NCBI GenBank assembly: GCA_016293535.1 | Contig: JAEDEB010000002.1 | Location: forward strand, 29,452-93,451 | Length of the DNA: 64,000 bases | Source: Bacteroidales bacterium | GTDB taxonomy: Bacteria > Bacteroidota > Bacteroidia > Bacteroidales > UBA932 | Reading direction: 5' to 3' | Part shown: positions 26,139 through 34,680 of the stretch, piece after piece | Layout of the letters: the number at the start of each line of letters is the position of its first letter | Position numbering within the stretch: position 1 is the first letter of the stretch | Made by a program: the position numbers and the translations under genes | Notes under the pieces: generated by a model | What the model saw: only the letters and a program-made list of their open reading frames with translations | Database searches by the model: none | What the model was told of the DNA's origin: nothing

Positions 26139-27439
26139 TTCTTTGCTGATTCATTGATCGCGTCCTGATATATGCCCTTTATCTTGGCAGCGACCTCATT
26201 CCACTTGATTGCATTGACCTCATCGTAACCCTTCTCCGCAGCCATGCGGGCCATGGCCGGGTAGTTCAGCAGGGCATAGATGGCGTCAGCCATTGCATCC
26301 ACGTCCCAGAAGTCGGTCTTGATGGCGTACCTGAGTATTTCCGCACATCCCGACTGCTTGCTTATGATGGAAGGGACATAGGTCTGCATGGCTTCGAGCG
26401 GAGAAATTCCGAAAGGCTCTGAGATAGACGGCATCATATACACATCCGAGAGCGCGAACATCTTCTGGACATCGGCTCCGCGAAGGAAGCCTGTAAAATG
26501 GAATCTGTCGGAGATGCCGAGCCTTGCGACGTGACGTATGCACCTGTTGAGCATATCTCCGCTGCCGGCCATCACGAAACGGACATTTTCGCAGCGCTTG
26601 AGAATCTTCGCCGCGGCCTCGATAAAGTACTCCGGACCCTTCTGATAGGTAACACGCCCGAGGAAGGTCACGACCTTGTCCTTCACTCCCCTCTCGACGA
26701 CCAGATTCTTCCTTCCGCTGAAGTCCACGGCGTTGTGGACCGCGAAGACCTTGTCAGGGTTGATTCCGTACTTGTTGATGCATATGTTCCTCGTCAGCTC
26801 GGAAACCGCCATCACCTTGTCGGCCGCCTGCATTCCCCTGGTCTCTATGTCGAGCACACGGGTATCGATGTGGTCGTCGCTGGCACGGTCATAGGAGGTG
26901 GCATGGACGTGTATGACGAGCGGCTTGCCGCTGACCTGCTTTGCCGCCATTCCGGCGAGGTAGGTAAGCCAGTCGTGGGCGTGGATTATGTCGAACTGCC
27001 CCTCGTACTGCTTCGCAATTGTCGCTCCTACGAGGGCGTAGCGCGCAACCTCCTCCATCAGGTTGGAACCGTATTTGCCCGAGAACTTGAACTTCTGTCC
27101 GTAGCGTATAGAGAATTCGTCGCGGGTCATGCTCTTCTCCGCTTCGACTATCCTGTAGAAATCGTCAGGGTCCATATACGGAACCATATTGGAGCCCACC
27201 TGGACGAACTGGACCTTCCCGAGGAAGGACTCGACGTTGTGGTCTACGACATCGCAGGCGACATCGCTCGCGTTGATGATCTTCACCGCGCTCTCATCTT
27301 CGTCTCCTGACGCCGAAGGCATCACGAAAAGGACATCCACTCCGTTTGCGGCCAGGCCCTTGGTCATTCCGTAGCAGGCTGTTCCCAGACCGCCTGCAAT
27401 GTGGGGAGGAAACTCCCATCCGAACATCAGTACTCTCAT
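26135..27439 (-). CDS. GT4-family glucosyltransferase (glycogen synthase-like)
   Basis: A 434-residue GT-B glycosyltransferase. The N-terminal half opens MFGWEFPPHIAGGLGTACYG with the Gly-rich loop shared by GT4/GT5 synthases. The C-terminal half has FLGRVTYQKGPEYFIEAA and SISEPFGISPLEAM, the E-x7-E nucleotide-sugar motif. No signal peptide. Its place between debranching enzyme and GH57 points to alpha-glucan synthesis, perhaps primer or malto-oligosaccharide elongation distinct from the GT3 domain of the fused protein. It overlaps GH57 by 4 bp and the debranching gene by 4 bp. Confidence 0.9.
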   Translation of the reverse strand: MRVLMFGWEFPPHIAGGLGTACYGMTKGLAANGVDVLFVMPSASGDEDESAVKIINASDVACDVVDHNVESFLGKVQFVQVGSNMVPYMDPDDFYRIVEAEKSMTRDEFSIRYGQKFKFSGKYGSNLMEEVARYALVGATIAKQYEGQFDIIHAHDWLTYLAGMAAKQVSGKPLVIHVHATSYDRASDDHIDTRVLDIETRGMQAADKVMAVSELTRNICINKYGINPDKVFAVHNAVDFSGRKNLVVERGVKDKVVTFLGRVTYQKGPEYFIEAAAKILKRCENVRFVMAGSGDMLNRCIRHVARLGISDRFHFTGFLRGADVQKMFALSDVYMMPSISEPFGISPLEAMQTYVPSIISKQSGCAEILRYAIKTDFWDVDAMADAIYALLNYPAMARMAAEKGYDEVNAIKWNEVAAKIKGIYQDAINESAKK

Positions 27440-29376
27440 TTGACAGCCTCCTTGTTTACATTGATGAGATATTCACACTTGAGCAGGGCTGCAGTCGCGC
27501 AGGCTGAAGAAATCGCACCGTGAGGTTCATGAGGCGGATTCCCGTCATAAAGCTCGGAGAATGCGCCTACGCCGTGCTTGTTGATGTCCTCATAGAAGCC
27601 CTCGACAAGATATTCAGCCCTCTTTATGAAGTCGGCACCCTTTATGCGGAAGCCCACCTCGATGTAAGGTGCGAGCAGTTCCGTCCTGGTGCATCCCTGA
27701 TGGTATGCAAGGTCACGGTCTATCTGCGAGCCTTCGTAGACGCCCCTGTACATGATGTTCCGCGGGGACAGGGTTCTGATTCCGCGTTTGGTGACGAGTT
27801 CGGACTTCATGGTTTCCATAATGGATATCTTGGCCTCGTCGTCAATCGGAGAATAAGGCACGTAAACAGCTACAAGCTGGTTAGGACGAACCTCAGGCTT
27901 CTGGCCGGCATTGTCCACATAGTCGGAGAGGTAGCCGGTATCGGCCTTCCAGAAAATTTTCTGGAAGCTCTCCTTCGCGGCGTCCCTGACAGGAATCCAC
28001 CGGTCCGCGAAGGAACGGTCCTTCCTGTTGTATTTGAGTTCCATGTCTATGGCATAGCAGAGGGCATTGTACCACCAGGCATTGGTATCGACCTGGTATC
28101 CTGCCCTTTCGGTAACGGGATTCCCGTTTATGTATGCGTTCATCCAGGAAAGAGCCACCCTGTCCATCTGAGCCCAAACGAGTCCGTTCGGATGGAGGGT
28201 CACCTCAGCCCTGCGGCCCGGCGCATAGCTCTCTATGACTCCCTTGAGAGTCTCCCCGTATTTTCCCCATACACGCTTCTCGCCACCCGCAAAGGCGACG
28301 TACTGCTGAAGCACGTCTGCCAGACGGAGCGGAGCCTCGACCTGGGTCGTTTTATGGAAAAGCCTCTCCTGCTCATCCTCTATGAGATTGTCGAGTATGT
28401 TCTCGAACTCGGTGCAGTCCCCGGTGGCGAAAAGCGTCAGTCCCGGAAGGGCCATGAGCGTTTCGCGGAGAAGTCCCGTCGCCATCCATGAGAAACCGGC
28501 GGTAATCTGTTCGCGGCCGCCCCTGCAGCGCTTGAGCAGATGGGCATTCCTGACAAGAAGGTCGTGCATGGAACCTATGACCCCAATCTTCGCCAGATTG
28601 GAGTTGAACCTCCTCTTGAGCTGTTTCGGATCCGCCTCCTCGACTGATGCCGAGAAGATGAACGAATCCCCCGGCTTCATTTCCAGAGTGAAGATACCTG
28701 GAACCCAGAGATCCTCCTTGCAGTCGAAACCGCGTCTGTATTCGTCGGAATAGGTTATTCCGTCATACCAGTACGGCTGCTCGCGGAAGTCGGCGGCGCA
28801 GCTCAGCTGCATATTCAGGTCCGGATAGCCCCTGTACATCCTGTAGGATACACCGCCGGGGATGCGGGTGCATCTGGTATCCACGTCCTGATTCTCATGG
28901 GTGAGGGTGTGGATGTTCCTGAACGCAAGGAAAGGCTTGAGTTCAAGAGTCAGTTTCGAAGGGGATTCGAGCAGGGAATACTTGATCATCACCTGATCGG
29001 AATCCTGAGCGAGCAGAAAAGTCTTCGTAAGAACCACCTCGCCCACCTTGTAGGTGATTTCCGGGGCGCTGTCCGCGTTGAAGTCAACGATATACTTGTG
29101 GCCGCGCGGCTCGTAGACATTGTTGTAATTGTGGATACCGAGATTGAACTGCCCGCCTCCGAGAATGATGCTTTCGTCGAGGGATGAAAGCAGCATGTGG
29201 CAGTCGCCACCGAAGTTGTCCACAGGAACGGCAAGAAGGCCGTGATAGCGGCGTGTGTTGCAGGATACGATTGACGTGTTGCAGTATGCGCCGGTCCTGT
29301 TCGCGAGTATGATCTCCCTCTTCAGGGAATAGGACAGATTCACCAGCTCGGATTTGTTGAACTTCAGCAAAGCCAT
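27436..29376 (-). CDS. Glycogen debranching enzyme (amylo-alpha-1,6-glucosidase type)
   Basis: A 646-residue enzyme of the GDE/GH133-like group. The N-terminal beta domain starts LSYSLKREIILANRTGAYCNTSIVSCNTRRYHGLL, a hallmark of bacterial GDE; the C-terminal (alpha/alpha)6 barrel has GFSWMATGLLRETLMALPGLTLFATGD and NAWWYNALCYAIDME. It removes alpha-1,6 branch stubs left after phosphorolysis, releasing glucose. Cytoplasmic. It lies 7 bp downstream of glgB and overlaps the GT4 gene by 4 bp; its last codons hold an AAGGAGG box for the GT4 start. Confidence 0.93.
   Translation of the reverse strand: MALLKFNKSELVNLSYSLKREIILANRTGAYCNTSIVSCNTRRYHGLLAVPVDNFGGDCHMLLSSLDESIILGGGQFNLGIHNYNNVYEPRGHKYIVDFNADSAPEITYKVGEVVLTKTFLLAQDSDQVMIKYSLLESPSKLTLELKPFLAFRNIHTLTHENQDVDTRCTRIPGGVSYRMYRGYPDLNMQLSCAADFREQPYWYDGITYSDEYRRGFDCKEDLWVPGIFTLEMKPGDSFIFSASVEEADPKQLKRRFNSNLAKIGVIGSMHDLLVRNAHLLKRCRGGREQITAGFSWMATGLLRETLMALPGLTLFATGDCTEFENILDNLIEDEQERLFHKTTQVEAPLRLADVLQQYVAFAGGEKRVWGKYGETLKGVIESYAPGRRAEVTLHPNGLVWAQMDRVALSWMNAYINGNPVTERAGYQVDTNAWWYNALCYAIDMELKYNRKDRSFADRWIPVRDAAKESFQKIFWKADTGYLSDYVDNAGQKPEVRPNQLVAVYVPYSPIDDEAKISIMETMKSELVTKRGIRTLSPRNIMYRGVYEGSQIDRDLAYHQGCTRTELLAPYIEVGFRIKGADFIKRAEYLVEGFYEDINKHGVGAFSELYDGNPPHEPHGAISSACATAALLKCEYLINVNKEAVK
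27447..27453 (-). promoter_or_regulatory. Strong Shine-Dalgarno box for the GT4 gene
   Basis: AAGGAGG, 7 nt before the ATG at 27439, lies within the last codons (NKEAVK) of the debranching enzyme gene. Confidence 0.65.
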
Positions 29377-29383
29377 ATAACGA

Positions 29384-31378
29384 TCATTGTTTTTTCTTCA
29401 GTACCATTGCGGTTCGGGACGGGAGGTAGAGCATCAGGTGATGATCATATTTCCCGTTTCCGTTCGGGCTTGCGCCCGCAATCGAAAAGTGGTCAACCTT
29501 GCCGTTCACACGGCTGAAACCGCCGAAAGCCGCGTCATCACTGTCCAATATGACTTTCCACACCCCATCCGGGGCGGAGAAGCCGTAGTCAGCAAAGGAT
29601 GATGTGGCGTTGAAATTGAACACAAAGATACAATCTTTGCGGCGGAAGACCAAAATCTTCTTCTCTTCGTCCTGGACGAGAAGTTCGGGTTTTGCGACGA
29701 GAAGTCCGTTTTTCCTGACGAGCCCGACCATTGCCTTGTCGAAGTCCCGGAGGAAGTGGTATCTCAGGTAATCCGGGTCGGCCAGTGACCACTGCCGTCT
29801 CGCATACTTGTACGACCATCCGTTCCCCTCACGCGGAAAATCTATCCACTCCGGATGTCCGAACTCATTGCCCATGAAGTTCAGGTATCCGTCCCCGCAG
29901 GTGCCTATGGTCGCAAGACGTATCATCTTGTGGAGGGCCATCCCCCTGTCTACGACATCCGACTTGGACTCCGTATTCATCGAAGTGTACATCTGCGCGT
30001 CCATCAGCCTGAAAATGATGGTCTTGTCCCCGACCATCGCCTGGTCGTGGCACTCGGCATAGCTTATCGTCTTCTCGTCATCCCTCTTGTTGGTAAGCTG
30101 CCACCATATCTCGCCCATGCTCCACTGCTCGTCCCTGAGGGTCTTGATCCATTTTATCCAGTTGTCGGCAACACCCATGCTCATGCGGAAATCGAAACCC
30201 ACTCCGCCCTCGCCGAATGGGGCTGCGAGTCCGGCCATTCCGCTGACATCCTCGGCAATGGTGAGCGCGTCCGGGCAGATCTCGTGTATGAGCATGTTGG
30301 CAAGCGCCAGGTATGAAACCGCATTCTCGTCGACGCCGGCGTTGAAATAGTTGTCGTAGCCGCAGAAATCCTTCCCGAGTCCATGGTCCCAGTACAACAT
30401 GCTCGTAACTCCGTCGAAGCGGAAACCGTCGAGCATATATTCCGTCATCCAGAACTTGCAGTTGGAGAGAAGGAAATACAGGGTCTCATCCTTTCCGTAA
30501 TCGAAGCATCGTGACCCCCAGGCCGGATGCCGTCCCTGCGGACCCCTGTAGAAATAGAGGTCTTCGCGACCGTCGAAGAATCCGAGTCCTTCAGCTTCGT
30601 TGTCGACGCTGTGGGAATGGACAATGTCCATGACCACTGCAATTCCACGGCCGTGTGCGTCGTCCACCAGGCGCTTGAACTCCTCGGGCGTGCCGAAACG
30701 GGAGCTGAGCGCATAGAAATTCGCAACCTGATAACCGAACGAACCGTAATAAGGATGTTCCTGGAGGGCCATTATCTGTATGGTGTCATATCCGAGATCC
30801 GCAATGCGCGGAAGCACCGTGGTGCGGAACTCCTCGAAAGTGGCGACCTTCTCCTGCTCCGAGCTCATCCCTATGTGGCACTCGTAGATGAGCGGATGCT
30901 CCCTCCTGCCGGCACGCTTGTGCTCCCAGCGGTAAGGCTCGGCCGGGTCCCACACCTGAGCGCAGAAGAGTTTGGTCTCCGGGTCCTGGACAGCCCTTGT
31001 GGCATAGGCAGGAATGCGCTCTCCGGCCCCTCCGGGCCATTCGATGAAGAGTTTGTACAGTTCCCCGTGGGAAAGGAACATTGCGGGGAGCCTTATCTCC
31101 CAGTTTCCGTCACCGCAGGGATGGAGCGCATAGGCATCGCTGCGGCGCCAGTTGTTGAACTCGCCTACGAGATAGATCCGCGTGGCATTCGGAGCCCATT
31201 CGCGGAACACCCAAGAACCGTCGGCTTCTCTGTGGAGGCCGTAATAAATATGGTTGTTGATCCCTTCGGAAAGCCGGCCATCCCGGGAAATCCTGTCCCT
31301 GAGAGCCGAAATCCTTTCGTGGCGTCTGTCAATTGCCTCCTTGTAAGGGAGCAACCATTTGTCGTGGTCGTATATCAT
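29384..31378 (-). CDS. glgB: 1,4-alpha-glucan branching enzyme
   Basis: A 664-residue GH13 branching enzyme resembling the eukaryote-like subgroup. A CBM48 domain (~50-140) precedes the catalytic barrel: DIVHSHSVDN, GFRFDGVTSMLYWDHG with nucleophile Asp322, TIAEDVSG with acid/base Glu376, and NEFGHPEW. It transfers alpha-1,4 segments to form alpha-1,6 branches in glycogen. The C-terminal beta domain ends in KKKQ. First of the glycogen genes proper; 67 bp after xseB with no clear promoter in between, so it is probably transcribed from the xseA promoter or from a site I cannot see. Confidence 0.95.
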   Translation of the reverse strand: MIYDHDKWLLPYKEAIDRRHERISALRDRISRDGRLSEGINNHIYYGLHREADGSWVFREWAPNATRIYLVGEFNNWRRSDAYALHPCGDGNWEIRLPAMFLSHGELYKLFIEWPGGAGERIPAYATRAVQDPETKLFCAQVWDPAEPYRWEHKRAGRREHPLIYECHIGMSSEQEKVATFEEFRTTVLPRIADLGYDTIQIMALQEHPYYGSFGYQVANFYALSSRFGTPEEFKRLVDDAHGRGIAVVMDIVHSHSVDNEAEGLGFFDGREDLYFYRGPQGRHPAWGSRCFDYGKDETLYFLLSNCKFWMTEYMLDGFRFDGVTSMLYWDHGLGKDFCGYDNYFNAGVDENAVSYLALANMLIHEICPDALTIAEDVSGMAGLAAPFGEGGVGFDFRMSMGVADNWIKWIKTLRDEQWSMGEIWWQLTNKRDDEKTISYAECHDQAMVGDKTIIFRLMDAQMYTSMNTESKSDVVDRGMALHKMIRLATIGTCGDGYLNFMGNEFGHPEWIDFPREGNGWSYKYARRQWSLADPDYLRYHFLRDFDKAMVGLVRKNGLLVAKPELLVQDEEKKILVFRRKDCIFVFNFNATSSFADYGFSAPDGVWKVILDSDDAAFGGFSRVNGKVDHFSIAGASPNGNGKYDHHLMLYLPSRTAMVLKKKQ

Positions 31379-31445
31379 AGTCCTTCAGTTGGTCCATTAT
31401 TCTCATTCAGTCCATTTACTGTCCGCGTCCGGGCGCTGTCCCGCC

Positions 31446-31661
31446 CTATATCGCGGACGCCTTGTCGCGCGCGGTGCGGAGGTAGGCCCGGCAGGCATCC
31501 ACCAGTTCCTTCGAACGCGAAACGTACTTGTCTATGTCATCCAGGCCTGTGGCAGGATCCTCGGCCTTGGCTGCAATCGCCTCAAGCTCCTCAACCGCCT
31601 TCCCGTAATCGAACTCCTCCTTGTTTTTCATATCCTCTTGAAGATTAATTGTTTCCATCAT
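31446..31661 (-). CDS. xseB: Exodeoxyribonuclease VII small subunit
   Basis: A 71-residue helical protein with the XseB pattern FDYGKAVEELEAIAAKAEDPATGLDDIDKYVSRSKELVDACRAYL. XseB coats the long helices of XseA to form exonuclease VII, which degrades single-stranded DNA. The start is uncertain: ATGs at 31661 and 31658 overlap the xseA stop by 14-17 bp and have an AGGAG just upstream, while Met11 (31631) would fit the usual family N-terminus (MKNKEEFDY). Directly downstream of xseA on the same strand. Confidence 0.88.
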   Translation of the reverse strand: MMETINLQEDMKNKEEFDYGKAVEELEAIAAKAEDPATGLDDIDKYVSRSKELVDACRAYLRTARDKASAI

Positions 31662-32781
31662 CTGCTCCTATCCCGGTCCTGCTGACGACCGATACGCTCA
31701 CGGTCCCGTCCGGGAACATCAGTTTCATACTCTCTCCCACCACGGTTTCGGAGGCCCTCCTGCGCACCTTCCCATCCTCTCCGACCGCAAGTATCCAGCC
31801 CCTTGCGAGTATGTTCCGGGGATCCGCTGACTTTATGCGGGTTTCGAGATTGGCTATCCTCGACTCCATCAGGGCAATCTTGTTCAGGAAGGCAAGGCGA
31901 AGCCTCGTGCCGCACGAAACAAGCATCTCGTCCTCGCGGGCATAAAGGTCTATGAGCATGGCCGCAAGTGCCGTAGGTGTCTTCACAAAGCTGTTTGCCA
32001 CCATATCCGCCACGTGGAAATCCTGGTCGTGTCCCACTGCGGTCACCACAGGAATCGGGCAGCGGGCTATCGCCGCCGCCATTTCGAATTCGTCGAAGCA
32101 GGCAAGGTCAAGGGCGGAGCCACCGCCTCTGACTATGGCCACGATGTCGAAAGGCTGCTCCGCGGCGGATGCTGCGGCCAGGGCCGCCGCTACCGCGCCG
32201 GGGGCGTCCGCCCCCTGCACCGCCGCGGGAAAGAGGCAGGTTTCGAAGACGAAGCCGTAGGGATTCTCCCCCAGATGACGCATGAAATCCCTGTACCCGG
32301 CAGCATCGGCAGCCGATATCACGGCTATCCTGTACGGAAGGGCCGGAAAAGCGAGTCCCTTCTGCAGATCCATAAGGCCCTCCTCGGCAAGTCGCTGTAT
32401 AGTCTTCCTGCGGGCATCCTCCTTTGCCCCGAGGGTAAATTCCGGATCTATGTCCGTTATGACAAGTGAAAAACCGTACAGTTCGCTGTAAGTCACCAGA
32501 ACCTCAAGCAGAACTTCCATCCCCTCGGAAAGCGGGGAACCGGTCACTTCCCTGAAATAGGGATCAATCTGACGCCAGACGGAAACCCAGGCGACCGCCC
32601 TTGCCTTCGCGGTAACCCCGTTACGGTCAGACTGGCAAAGTTCGATATAGCAATGGCTGCCCGCACGGGCCTTCAGGCTGCTGATTTCAGCTTTAACCCA
32701 CACCCTCGAGGGGAATGACTCCCCAATGCTCTCCCTGACACGCAACTGCAATTCCAGCAAATCCAGAAAATCTCTTTCCAT
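31645..32781 (-). CDS. xseA: Exodeoxyribonuclease VII large subunit
   Basis: A 378-residue catalytic subunit of exonuclease VII. The N-terminal OB domain (~15-110) has RVWVKAEISSLKARAGSHCYIEL. The catalytic core shows RIAVISAADAAGYRDFM, DIVAIVRGGGSALDLACFDEFEMAAAIARCPIPVVTAVGHDQDFHVADMVA and TPTAAA-like TPTALAAML. It is shorter than E. coli XseA (about 456 aa), chiefly in the central coiled-coil arm and C-terminus. Transcribed divergently from engB with a -7 box 18 nt upstream. xseB overlaps its end. Confidence 0.95.
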   Translation of the reverse strand: MERDFLDLLELQLRVRESIGESFPSRVWVKAEISSLKARAGSHCYIELCQSDRNGVTAKARAVAWVSVWRQIDPYFREVTGSPLSEGMEVLLEVLVTYSELYGFSLVITDIDPEFTLGAKEDARRKTIQRLAEEGLMDLQKGLAFPALPYRIAVISAADAAGYRDFMRHLGENPYGFVFETCLFPAAVQGADAPGAVAAALAAASAAEQPFDIVAIVRGGGSALDLACFDEFEMAAAIARCPIPVVTAVGHDQDFHVADMVANSFVKTPTALAAMLIDLYAREDEMLVSCGTRLRLAFLNKIALMESRIANLETRIKSADPRNILARGWILAVGEDGKVRRRASETVVGESMKLMFPDGTVSVSVVSRTGIGADDGNN

Positions 32782-32798
32782 AGCTCTATTTTACCTTA

Positions 32799-32806
32799 CA
32801 AAAATA
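32799..32806 (-). promoter_or_regulatory. -7 promoter box for xseA (and perhaps the glycogen genes)
   Basis: Minus-strand TATTTTTG fits TAnnTTTG exactly, 17 nt before the xseA ATG at 32781. It lies back-to-back with the engB box in the 69-bp divergent gap. Confidence 0.5.
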
Positions 32807-32819
32807 GCAAAAAAAGCAT

Positions 32820-32827
32820 TACCTTTG
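32820..32827 (+). promoter_or_regulatory. -7 promoter box for engB-prs-der unit
   Basis: TACCTTTG fits TAnnTTTG exactly, 23 nt before the engB ATG at 32851. No clear -33 TTTG. Confidence 0.5.
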
Positions 32828-32850
32828 CCGCCAGTCAGAAAAACCACAGG

Positions 32851-33468
32851 ATGAAAATCACCGAAGCACTTTTCGCCGGCAGCAGCACTCGGGTGACGGA
32901 GAGACCGAAGCAGTCTTTTCCCGAGTTCGCATTCATCGGACGGTCGAATGTGGGAAAGTCTTCCCTGATAAACATGCTCTGCGGAAACCGCAAGCTGGCG
33001 ATGACCTCCAGCAAGCCCGGCAAGACAAAACTGGTGAACCACTTTCTGATTAACAGGAAGTGGTATCTTGTTGATTTGCCAGGCTACGGATATGCCAAGA
33101 TGTCCGAAAGCGGACGCCGGCAGATTCAGCAGGTCATCAGGAATTATCTCAATCTCTCCCCTGACCTGATACTGCTTTTCGTCCTCATGGACTCGCGGCA
33201 CGATGTCGCAAAGGCAGACATCGAGTTCCTGAACGAGCTTGGGGAGAGCAATATCCCCTTTGCAATTATCTTCACCAAGGCGGACAAACAGGGTCCCAAC
33301 GTACTCAGGGCCCAGGTGGAGAAGAACAAACTTCAGATTCTGGAATTCTGGGAAGAACTGCCTCCTGTCTTCATCTCCTCGTCAGAGACCGGAGCCGGAA
33401 GGGAGGAAATCCTGGATTACATAGGAACAGTACTTGACAACTTAAACTCACAGGAAACGAAGCAATGA
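32851..33468 (+). CDS. engB: Ribosome-biogenesis GTPase EngB (YsxC/YihA)
   Basis: A 205-residue TRAFAC GTPase needed for large-subunit assembly. Motifs: G1 GRSNVGKSS (30-38), switch/G2 region with T-x-K-PGKT, G3 DLPGYG, G4 TKAD and G5 SSE. Length is typical. First gene of a plus-strand run (engB-prs-small membrane protein-der) with 4-bp or shorter junctions. The C-terminal ~10 residues overlap the prs start by 4 bp. Confidence 0.96.
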   Translation: MKITEALFAGSSTRVTERPKQSFPEFAFIGRSNVGKSSLINMLCGNRKLAMTSSKPGKTKLVNHFLINRKWYLVDLPGYGYAKMSESGRRQIQQVIRNYLNLSPDLILLFVLMDSRHDVAKADIEFLNELGESNIPFAIIFTKADKQGPNVLRAQVEKNKLQILEFWEELPPVFISSSETGAGREEILDYIGTVLDNLNSQETKQ

Positions 33469-34415
33469 ACAACCTGCACCAAATGAAGGTTTTCGCCTGC
33501 CGGAACTCCAAGACCTTCGGAGAAAACGTGGCGAAGTATCTCGGAACAACCCTTGGAGAAGTAACCCTTGACGTGTTCAGCGACGGAGAGATGCAGCCTA
33601 TGTACAACAACAGCATCAGGGGAGCGACCGTATTCATCATCCAGTCCACCTGCCCGCCGGCTGACAATCTGATGGAACTGCTCCTTATGATAGACGCCGC
33701 CAAGAGGGCTTCCGCCTACAAGGTCATAGCTGTTCTCCCATACTTCGGATGGGCCCGTCAGGACCGCAAGGACCGCCCACGCGTTTCCATAGGAGCAAAG
33801 CTCGTTGCAAACCTTCTGCATGCGGCCGGAGCCGACAGGGTGATGACCTGCGACCTCCACGCTGACCAGATCCAGGGCTTCTTCGATTTCCCTGTGGACC
33901 ATATCTACGCAAGCACGGTGTTCATCCCGTTCATCAAGAGGATGAATCTCGACAACCTCGCAATCGCATCCCCTGACATGGGCGGAGCGAAGAGGGCCAA
34001 CATATATGCCAAGTATCTCCATTGCCCTGTGATCATCTGCCACAAGACGAGGGCCAAGGCTAATGTCGTGGACACCATCACCGCAATAGGTGATGTGGAA
34101 GGGAAGAACATCATCATAGTCGACGACATGGCGGACACCGCGGGCACTCTCTGCAAGGCTGCCAACGTCCTCAAGGATCTCGGCGCAAAGAGCGTACGCG
34201 CCTGCATCACCCACCCCATACTTTCGGGCCCGGCATACGAAAGAATCGCGGAGTCCCAGCTCGAGGAACTCATAGTGTCCAACACCCTCGGACTCTCGGA
34301 CGACCCGGCCAAGGATAAGTCCAAGATTACCGTCGTTCCTCTCGAGGAAACCTTCGCGAAGATTATGAAGAACGTTTACAATTATCAGCCTATCTCCCCG
34401 GAGATGACTTTCTAG
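33465..34415 (+). CDS. prs: Ribose-phosphate pyrophosphokinase
   Basis: A 316-residue enzyme making PRPP from ribose-5-phosphate and ATP for nucleotide, His and Trp synthesis. Typical features: FSDGEM near 45, GWARQDRKDRPR (flexible loop with catalytic His/Arg neighbourhood), MTCDLHADQIQGFFDFPVDH, and the PRPP-binding loop VDDMADTAGTL. The start overlaps the engB stop by 4 bp; the following small membrane protein begins 1 bp after its stop. Confidence 0.97.
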   Translation: MNNLHQMKVFACRNSKTFGENVAKYLGTTLGEVTLDVFSDGEMQPMYNNSIRGATVFIIQSTCPPADNLMELLLMIDAAKRASAYKVIAVLPYFGWARQDRKDRPRVSIGAKLVANLLHAAGADRVMTCDLHADQIQGFFDFPVDHIYASTVFIPFIKRMNLDNLAIASPDMGGAKRANIYAKYLHCPVIICHKTRAKANVVDTITAIGDVEGKNIIIVDDMADTAGTLCKAANVLKDLGAKSVRACITHPILSGPAYERIAESQLEELIVSNTLGLSDDPAKDKSKITVVPLEETFAKIMKNVYNYQPISPEMTF

Positions 34416-34416
34416 A

Positions 34417-34680
34417 ATGAAGATTTTTCTTGTCACCCTGGCCCTCGTGGCCCTTTGCGTCGTCGGATTGTGCTTCAATATCATTTTCCGCAAGGATGGA
34501 CGTTTCCCCGACACGGAGGTCAGCAGCAACAAGGAAATGAAAAAACTCGGAATCCGCTGCGCTAAGGAGGAGGAACTCCGCCTGTGGGGCCGGAAGACCG
34601 GAAAGAAACCTGTCTGCGACGAGGCCGCGTGCAGCAGCTGCGCAGGATGCGGGTTTCGCGATACGGAGGAAAAATTATGA
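34417..34680 (+). CDS. Small membrane protein with Cys-x2-Cys-x2-Cys tail
   Basis: An 87-residue protein: one N-terminal membrane helix (about 3-24), a short charged region, and a C-terminal cysteine cluster ([15 protein letters not shown]) with CSSCAGC. The spacing suggests metal or Fe-S binding or disulfide chemistry. Similar unnamed membrane or secreted proteins occur in Bacteroidota, but I know no function. It is tied by position to prs (1-bp gap) and der (4-bp overlap), with its last codons supplying der's GGAGG box. Topology would put the Cys tail in the cytoplasm or the periplasm depending on whether the helix is an anchor; I cannot tell. Confidence 0.75.
   Translation: MKIFLVTLALVALCVVGLCFNIIFRKDGRFPDTEVSSNKEMKKLGIRCAKEEELRLWGRKTGKKPVCDEAACSSCAGCGFRDTEEKL
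34665..34669 (+). promoter_or_regulatory. Shine-Dalgarno box fixing the der start
   Basis: GGAGG, 7 nt before the ATG at 34677. Together with the ATGA overlap and the N-terminal [15 protein letters not shown] it rules out the longer in-frame start at 34584. Confidence 0.7.

Noticed and set aside
31379..31445. GGGCG-6-CGCCC hairpin at the end of xseB as a terminator or promoter region for glgB
   Set aside because: Stem of only 5 bp with no T-tract; no TAnnTTTG box found in this 67-bp gap.
34584..34676. N-terminal extension of der
   Set aside because: Overlaps the small membrane protein in another frame; the SD box and Der family N-terminus fix the start at 34677.
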